A DNA stretch of 64,000 nt from Bacillota bacterium. Lineage in GTDB: Bacteria > Bacillota > Clostridia > Lachnospirales > Lachnospiraceae. How positions within the stretch are numbered: position 1 is the first letter of the stretch; every line of letters starts with the position of its first letter. The notes beneath the pieces are model-generated. The model made no database searches, was not told the origin of the DNA, and saw only the letters and a program-made list of their open reading frames with translations. The stretch lies in NCBI GenBank assembly GCA_023435645.1, contig JAEYRK010000096.1, positions 1 through 64,000 on the forward strand. The letters run 5' to 3'. Shown one piece after another: positions 16,822 to 24,569 of the stretch. The position numbers and the translations under genes were made by a program.

Positions 16822-17695
16822 CTTGGCTAGAAAAAAGAAGGAGGAATCCTCCGGGGGGAATGCCCCCTGGCTGAATACCTTTGCAGATTTGATGAATCTT
16901 CTTCTCTGTTTTTTCGTCTTACTGTTTGCGATGTCAAACATTGACAATGAAAAATTTGAAAAAATATCCATCTCCTTAGCCAATGCAATTGGAATATTTG
17001 AAGGCGGAGGCTCTGCCATAGGGGAGGGTATACTGATCTCCTCCGGCATGACGCAGCTGAACAATCTGGATGAGTTTTACTCAAATATGGGTGAGAAATC
17101 ACAGCAAAGCGGAGAAGATATTACAGAAGATGATCCCTCCTCCAGTGGAGGAGAGGTTGCCATAAGAGAGCAAAAAAAAGAAGAGCTTGAAGAAGCAAAA
17201 GCGAAGCTGGAACTGGAGATGGAGAAGCTCTCCGGAGCAATGTATGATCAGATATCGGATCTGACGGATCAGTTCAATCTGGGTGATTATGTAGAGCTTA
17301 GTATTGATCCGGAATTTCAGTTTGTACAGCTTTCTATGAAGGGCTCCATTCTTTTTGATTCTGGCAAAGCAGATATTCTTGAAGATGCGAAGCCGATTTT
17401 ATCGAAGGTGGGAGATCTCCTTGGTAAATTTGACGGCTATACCATAGAAATCATTGGGCATACCGATAATGTTCCGATGAATAGCTCAGCCTTTAAGGAT
17501 AATAACTGGCTATCCTCTGCCAGGGCACTCAATGCGGCGGAATTTTTGATTACGAACCAGAAGCTGGATCCCTCCAAGATAAAGTATTCGGGAAGAGGGG
17601 AATATGATCCGATTGCCAGCAATGATACACCGGAGGGTAGGGCAAAGAACCGGAGAATTGAAATAAGGATTTACAACGAGCTGAGCAGAAGATAA
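16814..17695 (+). CDS. motB: Flagellar stator protein MotB
   Basis: Peptidoglycan-anchored stator subunit. The single N-terminal membrane helix contains the ion-binding Asp25 in TFADLMNLLLCFFVLLFAM. A linker with Ser/Glu-rich and coiled stretches follows. The C-terminal OmpA-like peptidoglycan-binding domain (about 165-290) shows GHTDNVPMN and GRAKNRRIEIRI. The start is GTG at 16814 inside motA; a TTG at 16823 is possible. Length is 293 aa. Confidence 0.97.
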   Translation: MSSLARKKKEESSGGNAPWLNTFADLMNLLLCFFVLLFAMSNIDNEKFEKISISLANAIGIFEGGGSAIGEGILISSGMTQLNNLDEFYSNMGEKSQQSGEDITEDDPSSSGGEVAIREQKKEELEEAKAKLELEMEKLSGAMYDQISDLTDQFNLGDYVELSIDPEFQFVQLSMKGSILFDSGKADILEDAKPILSKVGDLLGKFDGYTIEIIGHTDNVPMNSSAFKDNNWLSSARALNAAEFLITNQKLDPSKIKYSGRGEYDPIASNDTPEGRAKNRRIEIRIYNELSRR

Positions 17696-17718
17696 ATGAT
17701 AAAGAGGAGAAAACTTGT

Positions 17719-18225
17719 ATGAAGAAAAATATTTTAACAGTGATCATTATGGCCATGGCTCTGATTAATATCGTCCTGTCAGCGGTCATAATCTTTGTGA
17801 TTGTTCCGACCTCCAATAAAACGAACAACCTGGTCAGCAAGGTAGCACAGATTATAGATCTGGAGCTGGAGTCACCGGAGGGCGGCAAGGAAGAGATTGC
17901 TGTGTCCGATATTGAAACCTATGAAATCAAAGATAAGCTGACAATCCGCTTGAAGACCAGTGACGATAAGAAGCATTATGCGATTGTATATGCTTCCTTA
18001 TCCATCAATAAAAAGCATAAGGATTATGAGGATTTAAATCAATATGTAGAGACAAAGGAGAATGAAATCAAGGAAATTATCACGGACGAATTCTCTGCCT
18101 ATACCATTGATAATGTGGATGAGAATAAGACTGTGATCAAGGAAAGAGTACTGGACAGGATCCAGGATTTGTTCAAGTCTGATTTTATTATTAATGTATC
18201 CTTTGGAAATTTATTATATGACTAA
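17719..18225 (+). CDS. fliL: Flagellar basal body-associated protein FliL
   Basis: Single-pass membrane protein that surrounds and supports the stator. The 168 aa have a membrane helix at about residues 5-30 and an extracytoplasmic domain. That domain includes KHYAIVYASLSINKKH and a C-terminal helix ending LFKSDFIINVSFGNLLYD, as in FliL. It sits between motB and fliM, the usual place. Sequence conservation in this family is low, so position carries weight. Confidence 0.9.
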   Translation: MKKNILTVIIMAMALINIVLSAVIIFVIVPTSNKTNNLVSKVAQIIDLELESPEGGKEEIAVSDIETYEIKDKLTIRLKTSDDKKHYAIVYASLSINKKHKDYEDLNQYVETKENEIKEIITDEFSAYTIDNVDENKTVIKERVLDRIQDLFKSDFIINVSFGNLLYD

Positions 18226-18274
18226 GAATTATGGTGATTTTCTACGGATTTTATGTTATTATGGGGATAGCGAT

Positions 18275-18297
18275 TGTGAAGAAGAAGTATCTTCACA
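18275..18297 (+). repeat. 8-bp inverted repeat between fliL and fliM
   Basis: TGTGAAGA (18275-18282) and TCTTCACA (18290-18297) are perfect reverse complements around a 7-base loop. No T run follows. It lies in the 132-base fliL-fliM gap, the largest gap in this part of the cluster. It may be an operator, an RNA processing site or a mRNA stabiliser. Confidence 0.5.
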
Positions 18298-18357
18298 GAG
18301 GAAGAACTGCGAAAAAACTAAAGCTACCTCGTAGTGGCATCACGGGAGGGATTAAAT

Positions 18358-19338
18358 ATGGGTGATGTCTTATCCCAAAATGAAATAGATAACCTGCTTG
18401 CAGCAATCAGCAGCGGGGAGCTAGATGCGGATGAGTTTAAACAGACCAGTGAAAAACAGATAAAGAATTACGACTTCGCCAGACCTTCCAAGTTCTCAAA
18501 AGAACACTTAAGAACTATGAATATTATTTTCGAGCATTATGCCAGATTATTGTCAACGAACCTTCCGGCATATCTTCGTAAGAATGTCCAGGTGGAGGTA
18601 ATCAATTCGGAAGCTGTAACCTATTCTGAATTTACCAATGCTTTATCCAATCCGGTGCTGCTCGGTATCATAGATTTCTCGCCTTTAGAGGGAAATATCA
18701 TTCTGGAACTGGCAGATAACCTGGGCTATGCTATTGTAGACCGTATGCTGGGAGGCGGGGGTTATCCGCTGGAGAAGATCAGGGACTTTTCGGAGATTGA
18801 ATTATCCATTATTGAACGTATAATTACGGTCTGTACGAATCTTCTGCGAGAGCCTTGGGCGAATGTAATACAGCTGAATCCAAGATTATTGAGAATTGAG
18901 ACCAACTCCCAATTTGCACAGATCATTTCCCCCAGTGAAATGATTTCCATTGTTACAATGAATATCAAAATTGGTAATATTGAGGGAATGATGAACATCT
19001 GTCTCCCCTATGTATGTCTGGAGAAGGTAATTGACAAGCTGAACACAAAGTACTGGTATTCCACAATGCAGTTAAGTGATGATAAATCCTATCAGGATAT
19101 CATTGAGATTGCCATAGCTAAGGCGAGAGTTCCTCTTCGTGCTGTATTAGGTAAGAGTACGATTTCAGTCAATGACTTCATGAATATGCAGAGAGGGGAT
19201 ATTATTAAGCTGAATTCTAAGGTAGATGATGAATTGACAGTATATGTTGGCAATATTAATAAATTCACCGCACTTCCAGGTGCTTCCTCAGGCGCCTATG
19301 CGGTAAAGATTTCATCAATTATTAGAGGAGAGGAGTAA
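18358..19338 (+). CDS. fliM: Flagellar motor switch protein FliM
   Basis: Middle ring of the C-ring and target of phospho-CheY. The ATG at 18358 has GGGAGGG at 18344-18350 and gives 326 aa. The upstream in-frame GTG at 18334 would place the ribosome binding site inside the gene. The N-terminus carries the CheY-binding peptide VLSQNEIDNLLAAI. The middle domain is CheC-like, and the C-terminal SpoA domain is near 250-325 (MNMQRGDIIKLNSKVDDELT). Confidence 0.98.
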   Translation: MGDVLSQNEIDNLLAAISSGELDADEFKQTSEKQIKNYDFARPSKFSKEHLRTMNIIFEHYARLLSTNLPAYLRKNVQVEVINSEAVTYSEFTNALSNPVLLGIIDFSPLEGNIILELADNLGYAIVDRMLGGGGYPLEKIRDFSEIELSIIERIITVCTNLLREPWANVIQLNPRLLRIETNSQFAQIISPSEMISIVTMNIKIGNIEGMMNICLPYVCLEKVIDKLNTKYWYSTMQLSDDKSYQDIIEIAIAKARVPLRAVLGKSTISVNDFMNMQRGDIIKLNSKVDDELTVYVGNINKFTALPGASSGAYAVKISSIIRGEE

Positions 19339-19344
19339 CTGGCT

Positions 19345-20514
19345 ATGGATGGGATGTTATCTCAGGAAGAGATTAATGCGCTTCTGAACGGTTTAGGCAC
19401 GGATAGCGTGGATGTGAGCCAGAAGCTTACCGAGGCTGAGAAGGACGCAATCGGTGAGATATCAAATATAAGTATGGGAACGGCAGCTACCACTCTGTTT
19501 TCCTTAGTCAATCAAAGAGTAAACATCACGACACCAATCGTTGAATATGCAACCTGGAAGGATATTGTAAACAGCTACGATAAGCCCTGTGTATTTATCC
19601 AGATCTATTATGCAGACGGGTTGGACGGTAATAATATATTAATTCTGAAGGAAAAAGACGTTAAGATCATTACAGATCTAATGATGGGTGGTGACGGAAC
19701 GAATATTGATGGCGAGCTGTCTGAGCTGCACCTAAGTGCGATCAGCGAAGCTATGAACCAGATGATGGGTTCTGCAGCAACATCAATTTCCTCGATGCTA
19801 GAAAAGAGAGTGAATATCACTCCTCCCTCTGCGACCATCGTGGATTTATATGAGAACATAAGTGCAGAGGCGATAGCAGATTTCTTACAAACCTCCTTTG
19901 TACGGGTATCCTTCCATATGGAGATCGGCAATCTGGTGGACAGTGTGCTAATGCAGCTCTATCCCTTCGACTTTGCCAGGGATCTGTACCAGCAATTTAT
20001 TCAGGCAACATCGATGGAAACGGATGTCTCGACCTCACCTCCCGCACAGGAGAGAGCTCCCCAGCCGGCACCTCAGCCAGCCAAGACTCCGATGGAGAAT
20101 CCCCAGCCGGGTCCCATCCCTATGATGCAGCAGCCCATGGGCTATCCGCCCTACATGATGAATCAGGGAATGCCGGCAGCAATGCCATATATGATGCCTC
20201 CGGTACAGGATGTGAATGTTCAGACAGCTCAATTTACTCCATTTACACCAATTCCGGCTGGTATGGTTCAGCCGGAGAACATCGATTTACTGATGGATGT
20301 TCCGTTGGAGGTTACCGTAGAGCTGGGTAGAACCAGTAAATCCATCAAGGAGATTCTGGATTTTGCACCCGGAACGATTATAGAGCTGAATCGTCTGGCG
20401 GGAGAACCGATTGATGTACTGGTAAACGGCAAATTCGTTGCCAAGGGCGAGGTTGTCGTCATGGAGGAAGCCTTTGGTATCCGGGTAACAGAGATTACAA
20501 AGCAAAAACAATAA
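19345..20514 (+). CDS. fliY: Flagellar switch phosphatase FliY (FliN-type)
   Basis: Switch protein that also dephosphorylates CheY-P. The N-terminus MDGMLSQEEINALLNGL is a CheY-binding peptide. Two CheC-type active sites are intact: DAIGEISN and SAISEAMN, each fitting D/S-x3-E-x2-N. A Pro/Met-rich linker (about 232-296) leads to a C-terminal FliN/SpoA domain (about 310-389) with TSKSIKEILDFAPGTIIELN. At 389 aa it is the long Gram-positive form rather than short FliN. It starts 6 bases after fliM. Confidence 0.97.
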   Translation: MDGMLSQEEINALLNGLGTDSVDVSQKLTEAEKDAIGEISNISMGTAATTLFSLVNQRVNITTPIVEYATWKDIVNSYDKPCVFIQIYYADGLDGNNILILKEKDVKIITDLMMGGDGTNIDGELSELHLSAISEAMNQMMGSAATSISSMLEKRVNITPPSATIVDLYENISAEAIADFLQTSFVRVSFHMEIGNLVDSVLMQLYPFDFARDLYQQFIQATSMETDVSTSPPAQERAPQPAPQPAKTPMENPQPGPIPMMQQPMGYPPYMMNQGMPAAMPYMMPPVQDVNVQTAQFTPFTPIPAGMVQPENIDLLMDVPLEVTVELGRTSKSIKEILDFAPGTIIELNRLAGEPIDVLVNGKFVAKGEVVVMEEAFGIRVTEITKQKQ

Positions 20515-20563
20515 ATAAAATAAAAACCAAATTTTCTAAAACATACAAGATAGGAGAATTAAA

Positions 20564-20926
20564 ATGGCGAAAAGTATTTTGATCTGTGATGATGCAGCAT
20601 TTATGAGAATGATGATCAAGGATATACTGATTAAGAACGGTTATAACATCGCAGGTGAGGCAGAGAATGGTTTGAAGGCAATCGATAAGTATTCGGAGAC
20701 TAAGCCTGACTTAGTGATGATGGATATTACGATGCCGGAGATGGATGGGATCCAGGCCCTAAAGAAAATCAAATCTATGGACCCCAGTGCCAATGTCATC
20801 ATGTGCTCCGCTATGGGACAGCAGGCCATGGTAATTGAGTCCATTCAGTCTGGAGCGAAGGATTTCATCGTGAAGCCCTTCCAGGCTGACAGAGTATTGG
20901 AAGCAGTAAAGAAAGCAGTCGGCTAA
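20564..20926 (+). CDS. cheY: Chemotaxis response regulator CheY
   Basis: Single-domain receiver that carries the signal from CheA to the switch. The 120 aa contain the acidic pair D9/D10, the phosphorylated D54 in MMDITMPEMDG, the switch Ser82 in MCSAMGQQ and Lys104 in VKPF. There is no output domain. It lies just after fliM/fliY, whose products bind and dephosphorylate it. Confidence 0.98.
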   Translation: MAKSILICDDAAFMRMMIKDILIKNGYNIAGEAENGLKAIDKYSETKPDLVMMDITMPEMDGIQALKKIKSMDPSANVIMCSAMGQQAMVIESIQSGAKDFIVKPFQADRVLEAVKKAVG

Positions 20927-21035
20927 GATCGACAACAATGATGGAAAGCACGTACATAGATAGATGGTGCTGTTAAAACCATGCTTATGCGTGGGCTATC
21001 GTAGGTTAAGGCTATCAATATCGGAGAAACGTAAA

Positions 21036-21467
21036 ATGAATGCTTTTGTCTTATTGCAGAGTACAAGAGAAGAGAAAATTGTGAATGGTGTTAATAATAG
21101 GGTGGCCGAAGCAGCACCAGAGAAGTTTTCCACAACAAACAATCTTGTACAGCTGCTGGGCTTGGTTTTTCTACTGGCTCTAATCCTATTCGCCGCATAT
21201 TATACCTCAAAATTCATCGGAAAGATGAAGCTGGGGCAATTAAAGAATAGTAATTTTACTGTGATTGACAGCTATAAGATGGCCCCCGGTAAGATGCTAC
21301 AGATTGTAAAGGTCGGTAAGAAATATCTCTTAATTTCCGCAGCAAAGGACAGTATCAACTTCATTTCGGAGCTGGAGGAAGCGGACCTGTTTCTCAAGGA
21401 AAGCATCCGGCCAGAGAAGAAGAGCTTCCGGGAAATCATAGATAGCATAAGAAACAATAAAGAATGA
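21036..21467 (+). CDS. fliO: Flagellar biosynthetic protein FliO
   Basis: Membrane protein that helps assemble the FliP export pore. I place the start at the ATG at 21036, after CGGAGAAAC; the longer frame from 20964 has no clear ribosome binding site. It gives 143 aa with one membrane segment (LVQLLGLVFLLALILFAAYY). A cytoplasmic domain with the FliO pattern IDSYKMAPGKMLQIVKVGKK follows. It is directly upstream of fliP. Confidence 0.9.
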   Translation: MNAFVLLQSTREEKIVNGVNNRVAEAAPEKFSTTNNLVQLLGLVFLLALILFAAYYTSKFIGKMKLGQLKNSNFTVIDSYKMAPGKMLQIVKVGKKYLLISAAKDSINFISELEEADLFLKESIRPEKKSFREIIDSIRNNKE

Positions 21468-21479
21468 AGGTAGATATCC

Positions 21480-22322
21480 ATGAATTCATCTGTTAGAAAA
21501 CGTATGAGGAAAAAGGTGTGGTTCCTTTTATTTTTGCTTACCTTTTGTATCATGGCTTTTTGGCCGAAGGGACGGGTATCTGCAGCGAATGTACAGGATA
21601 CGACGACCGCAGAAGAAGCCGGTGTATCCGGAAACAATGTTCGCGGAGCCTTGGGGCCTTTGGAATTTACTCTAAACACAGATGAGGATGGAGAAAGCCT
21701 GTCAGCAACCCTGCAGATGTTACTGGTTCTGACTGTGATTACTTTAGCCCCGTCTATTTTAATTATGGTAACCTCCTTTACGAGGATTATTATAGTGCTA
21801 CACTTTGTCAGGTCAGCCTTGGGAACGCAGACTACACCTCCGAACCAAATCCTTATTGGACTGGCATTATTCCTGACATTTTTTATTATGTCCCCGGTCT
21901 TTACGCAAATCAATACCAACGCAATACAGCCCCTGTCCAGAGGGGAAATCACACAGGAGGAAGCGTTTGAGGCAGGAACAGCACCGATTAGGACCTTTAT
22001 GATTGATCAGGCAGAGATTAAGGATTTGCGGCTGTTTATGGATATTGCTCAGATTTCAACTGTACAATCAACGGACGAGATCCCATTAACAGTAATCATA
22101 CCGTCCTTTATTATTAGTGAATTAAGAAAAGCGTTTATTATCGGGTTTTTGATCTATATCCCATTTATTGTTATAGATATGGTTGTGGCCTCCACCCTGA
22201 TGTCCATGGGTATGATGATGCTGCCACCTACCATGATTTCCATGCCCTTTAAAATATTGCTGTTTATAATGGCGGACGGATGGGGGTTAATTGTCGGAGA
22301 ACTGGTGAAAACATTTTATTAG
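21480..22322 (+). CDS. fliP: Flagellar export pore protein FliP
   Basis: Core of the export gate. The N-terminus is a signal peptide (about 1-36, basic start then a hydrophobic run ending near VSAANV). The mature part has membrane helices with the FliP boxes PSILIMVTSFTRIIIVLHFV and LRKAFIIGFLIYIPFIVIDM. It ends ILLFIMADGWGLIVGELVKT. Length is 280 aa. It starts 12 bases after fliO. Confidence 0.98.
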   Translation: MNSSVRKRMRKKVWFLLFLLTFCIMAFWPKGRVSAANVQDTTTAEEAGVSGNNVRGALGPLEFTLNTDEDGESLSATLQMLLVLTVITLAPSILIMVTSFTRIIIVLHFVRSALGTQTTPPNQILIGLALFLTFFIMSPVFTQINTNAIQPLSRGEITQEEAFEAGTAPIRTFMIDQAEIKDLRLFMDIAQISTVQSTDEIPLTVIIPSFIISELRKAFIIGFLIYIPFIVIDMVVASTLMSMGMMMLPPTMISMPFKILLFIMADGWGLIVGELVKTFY

Positions 22323-22328
22323 CGGGAG

Positions 22329-22613
22329 ATGAAGTCATTGAATGAGGTAGTTGTAATCGATATAGCAAGACAGGCACTCTTCCTGGTACTGAAAACCGCA
22401 GCCCCCATGCTGATTACATCTCTGGTCATTGGGTTGGTTGTCAGTATTTTGCAGACAATAACTTCTATTCAGGAACAAACCCTCACATTTGTTCCGAAGC
22501 TGATTGCCGTTTTTGTCATGATCATGCTGGTTGGAAACTGGATTATTACCTCCATAGCGGAGTATACCATTGAATTATTTTCTAATTTCAGCTACTACAT
22601 CAATGCCATATGA
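22329..22613 (+). CDS. fliQ: Flagellar export protein FliQ
   Basis: Small two-helix membrane subunit of the export gate. The 94 aa include the family motif TSLVIGLVVSILQTITSIQE followed by QTLTFVPKLIA. It lies six bases after fliP and overlaps fliR by four bases, the standard fliPQR order. Confidence 0.97.
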   Translation: MKSLNEVVVIDIARQALFLVLKTAAPMLITSLVIGLVVSILQTITSIQEQTLTFVPKLIAVFVMIMLVGNWIITSIAEYTIELFSNFSYYINAI

Positions 22614-23377
22614 CCTTTACCCTTCAGAATTTTGAAATATATCTGTTAATACTTGTGAGGATTTCCGGATTTATTCTGACAGCACCTTTATTCTCGCTCA
22701 GAAATATTCCGGTTAGGGTAAAAACAGGCTTCTCTATTTTTATCGCAATCATCCTGTATTATTCGGTTCCTTATACCATGCCGGAATATGCAGGGGTAAT
22801 CGGCTTTGCCATCTTGGTTGTGAAGGAAGCGATCGCCGGAGCCCTGATGGGTCTTTTTGCAAATATAGCATACCATATTTTGGCACTGGCGGGTCAGATT
22901 ATCGATATGGAGATTGGCTTTTCCATGGTAAACACCATGGATCCGACGACGAATATCAGTACCACGATTTCTGCCAATTTTTACGGATATCTGATCATGC
23001 TGATGATGATCATAACAGATCTGCATCATTTCATTCTGAGAGCCCTTGTTGATTCCTTTCAGATAATCGGTATTGGGAAAGCAGTATTCCGTCCGAATAT
23101 GTATGAATTGATGCTAACCTTTATGATAGATTATTTTATACTTGCCTTCCGAATTGTCCTTCCGGTTTTTGCAGCGATTCTTTTGGTGAACACGATCCTG
23201 GCTATTTTAGCTAAGGTTGCTCCAGAAATGAATATGTTTGTAATCGGAATGCAGCTGAAGGTATTCATAGGCTTGGCAATCCTACTCATAATCGTCGGAC
23301 TGATACCATCTGTTGCGGATGCGATCTTTAATGAAATGATGGAAATGCTTAAGGGAGCAGTAGAATGGATGACCTAA
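22610..23377 (+). CDS. fliR: Flagellar export protein FliR
   Basis: Membrane subunit of the export gate that packs with FliP and FliQ. The 255 residues hold about six hydrophobic segments. The family stretch ISGFILTAPLFSLRNIPVRV is near residues 15-34. FSMVNTMDPTTNISTTISAN marks the central conserved loop. The start ATG overlaps the fliQ stop (ATGA). The end overlaps flhB by 13 bases. Confidence 0.97.
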   Translation: MTFTLQNFEIYLLILVRISGFILTAPLFSLRNIPVRVKTGFSIFIAIILYYSVPYTMPEYAGVIGFAILVVKEAIAGALMGLFANIAYHILALAGQIIDMEIGFSMVNTMDPTTNISTTISANFYGYLIMLMMIITDLHHFILRALVDSFQIIGIGKAVFRPNMYELMLTFMIDYFILAFRIVLPVFAAILLVNTILAILAKVAPEMNMFVIGMQLKVFIGLAILLIIVGLIPSVADAIFNEMMEMLKGAVEWMT

Positions 23378-24483
23378 GGAAGGCAACCTACCTTCTTTCT
23401 TATCAGCTGCAGTATTTTGCGGAAGCTGCTGAAAAGACAGAAGAGGCAACCACGAAAAAACTAAGTGATGCTAGAAAGCAGGGACAGGTAGCCAGAAGTA
23501 AGGAGCTGATTACAGCTAGCGGACTCACCGCTCTATTTTTGGTGATAAAGATCTTCAGCGGGTACTTTACCAACAACTTTCTGAAGATGTTTCAAAAGAC
23601 ATATTCCAGCATCGATGAGGTATCGGGAGAAGAATTAACCCCCGCGATTGCTCAGTCCATCTTTAACGACACAGTAAAGACAATACTTTTAACCTGTCTA
23701 CCGGTTTTTATTGCAGGTGTGCTGGTATCCTTTGTGGTTGTTTTATTTCAGGTCAAATGGAAGATTTCCGCTGCGCCGATGCAGCCAAAGTTTAGTAAAA
23801 TTAACCCGATTTCGGGTTTTAAAAAGATTTTCAGTAAGGACAAGCTGGTTGAATTGGTGATAGAGGTCGTAAAGATCGCGATCATCGCCTTCATATCCTA
23901 TGATACGCTTAAGGATGAATGGGGGACCTTGCTGAAGCTATACGATATCAGCCTGATTAAGGCAGTTGTTCTGACCGGAGATATCATATTAAACCTAGGG
24001 TTGAGAATTTGTCTGTTTTTCCTGCTTATCGGCTTCGCAGATTTATTATATCAGAAGCTTAAGTTTAAAAAGGATATGAGAATGTCCAAACAGGAGGTTA
24101 AGGACGAATATAAGCAATCGGAGGGTGATCCAAAGATTAAGAGCCAAATTAGGTCGAAGATGAGGGAGGTCTCCCAGAGACGTATGATGCAGCAGCTTCC
24201 GAAAGCAGATGTAGTCATTACGAACCCGACCCATTTGGCAGCGGCGCTCCAATACGATAAGACAATCTCCGAAGCGCCGATTCTGATTGCCAAGGGAGCG
24301 GATTATCTCGCTCAGAAGATAAAGGAAGTTGCCACGGAGAATCAGATTGTCATAGTTGAGAATAAACCTCTGGCAAGAATGCTGTATTATAATGTAGAGC
24401 TTGGGGCAGAAATTCCTCCGGAGCTTTATCAGATGGCAGCGGAGGTTTTAGCGTATGTATATGGGCTTAAGAATCAGCAGTAG
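23365..24483 (+). CDS. flhB: Flagellar export specificity protein FlhB
   Basis: Export gate component that switches substrate from hook to filament after self-cleavage. The 372 aa have four membrane helices followed by a cytoplasmic domain. The autocleavage motif NPTH is intact (VVITNPTHLAAALQYD). Early residues match the FlhB pattern EATTKKLSDARKQGQVARSK. Its stop codon TAG (24481-24483) is the first three bases of a tandem duplication that reaches the flhA start. Confidence 0.98.
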   Translation: MDDLRKATYLLSYQLQYFAEAAEKTEEATTKKLSDARKQGQVARSKELITASGLTALFLVIKIFSGYFTNNFLKMFQKTYSSIDEVSGEELTPAIAQSIFNDTVKTILLTCLPVFIAGVLVSFVVVLFQVKWKISAAPMQPKFSKINPISGFKKIFSKDKLVELVIEVVKIAIIAFISYDTLKDEWGTLLKLYDISLIKAVVLTGDIILNLGLRICLFFLLIGFADLLYQKLKFKKDMRMSKQEVKDEYKQSEGDPKIKSQIRSKMREVSQRRMMQQLPKADVVITNPTHLAAALQYDKTISEAPILIAKGADYLAQKIKEVATENQIVIVENKPLARMLYYNVELGAEIPPELYQMAAEVLAYVYGLKNQQ

Positions 24484-24560
24484 GATTTTATATAGATATA
24501 GACAGGAAGGGGGCCAAAGTCCCCCAAGTAGGTTTTATATAGATAAAGACAGGAAGGGGG
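24481..24560 (+). repeat. 48-bp-period tandem duplication between flhB and flhA
   Basis: The sequence beginning TAGGATTTTATATAGATA (24481-24513) recurs with few changes at 24529-24560, 48 bases later, both ending AGACAGGAAGGGGG. Between them GGGGG (24509-24513) and CCCCC (24521-24525) can pair. The first copy carries the flhB stop and a ribosome binding site with no gene behind it; the second carries the ribosome binding site used by flhA at 24570. It looks like a recent local duplication. Confidence 0.85.
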
Positions 24561-24569
24561 GGACTTGGC

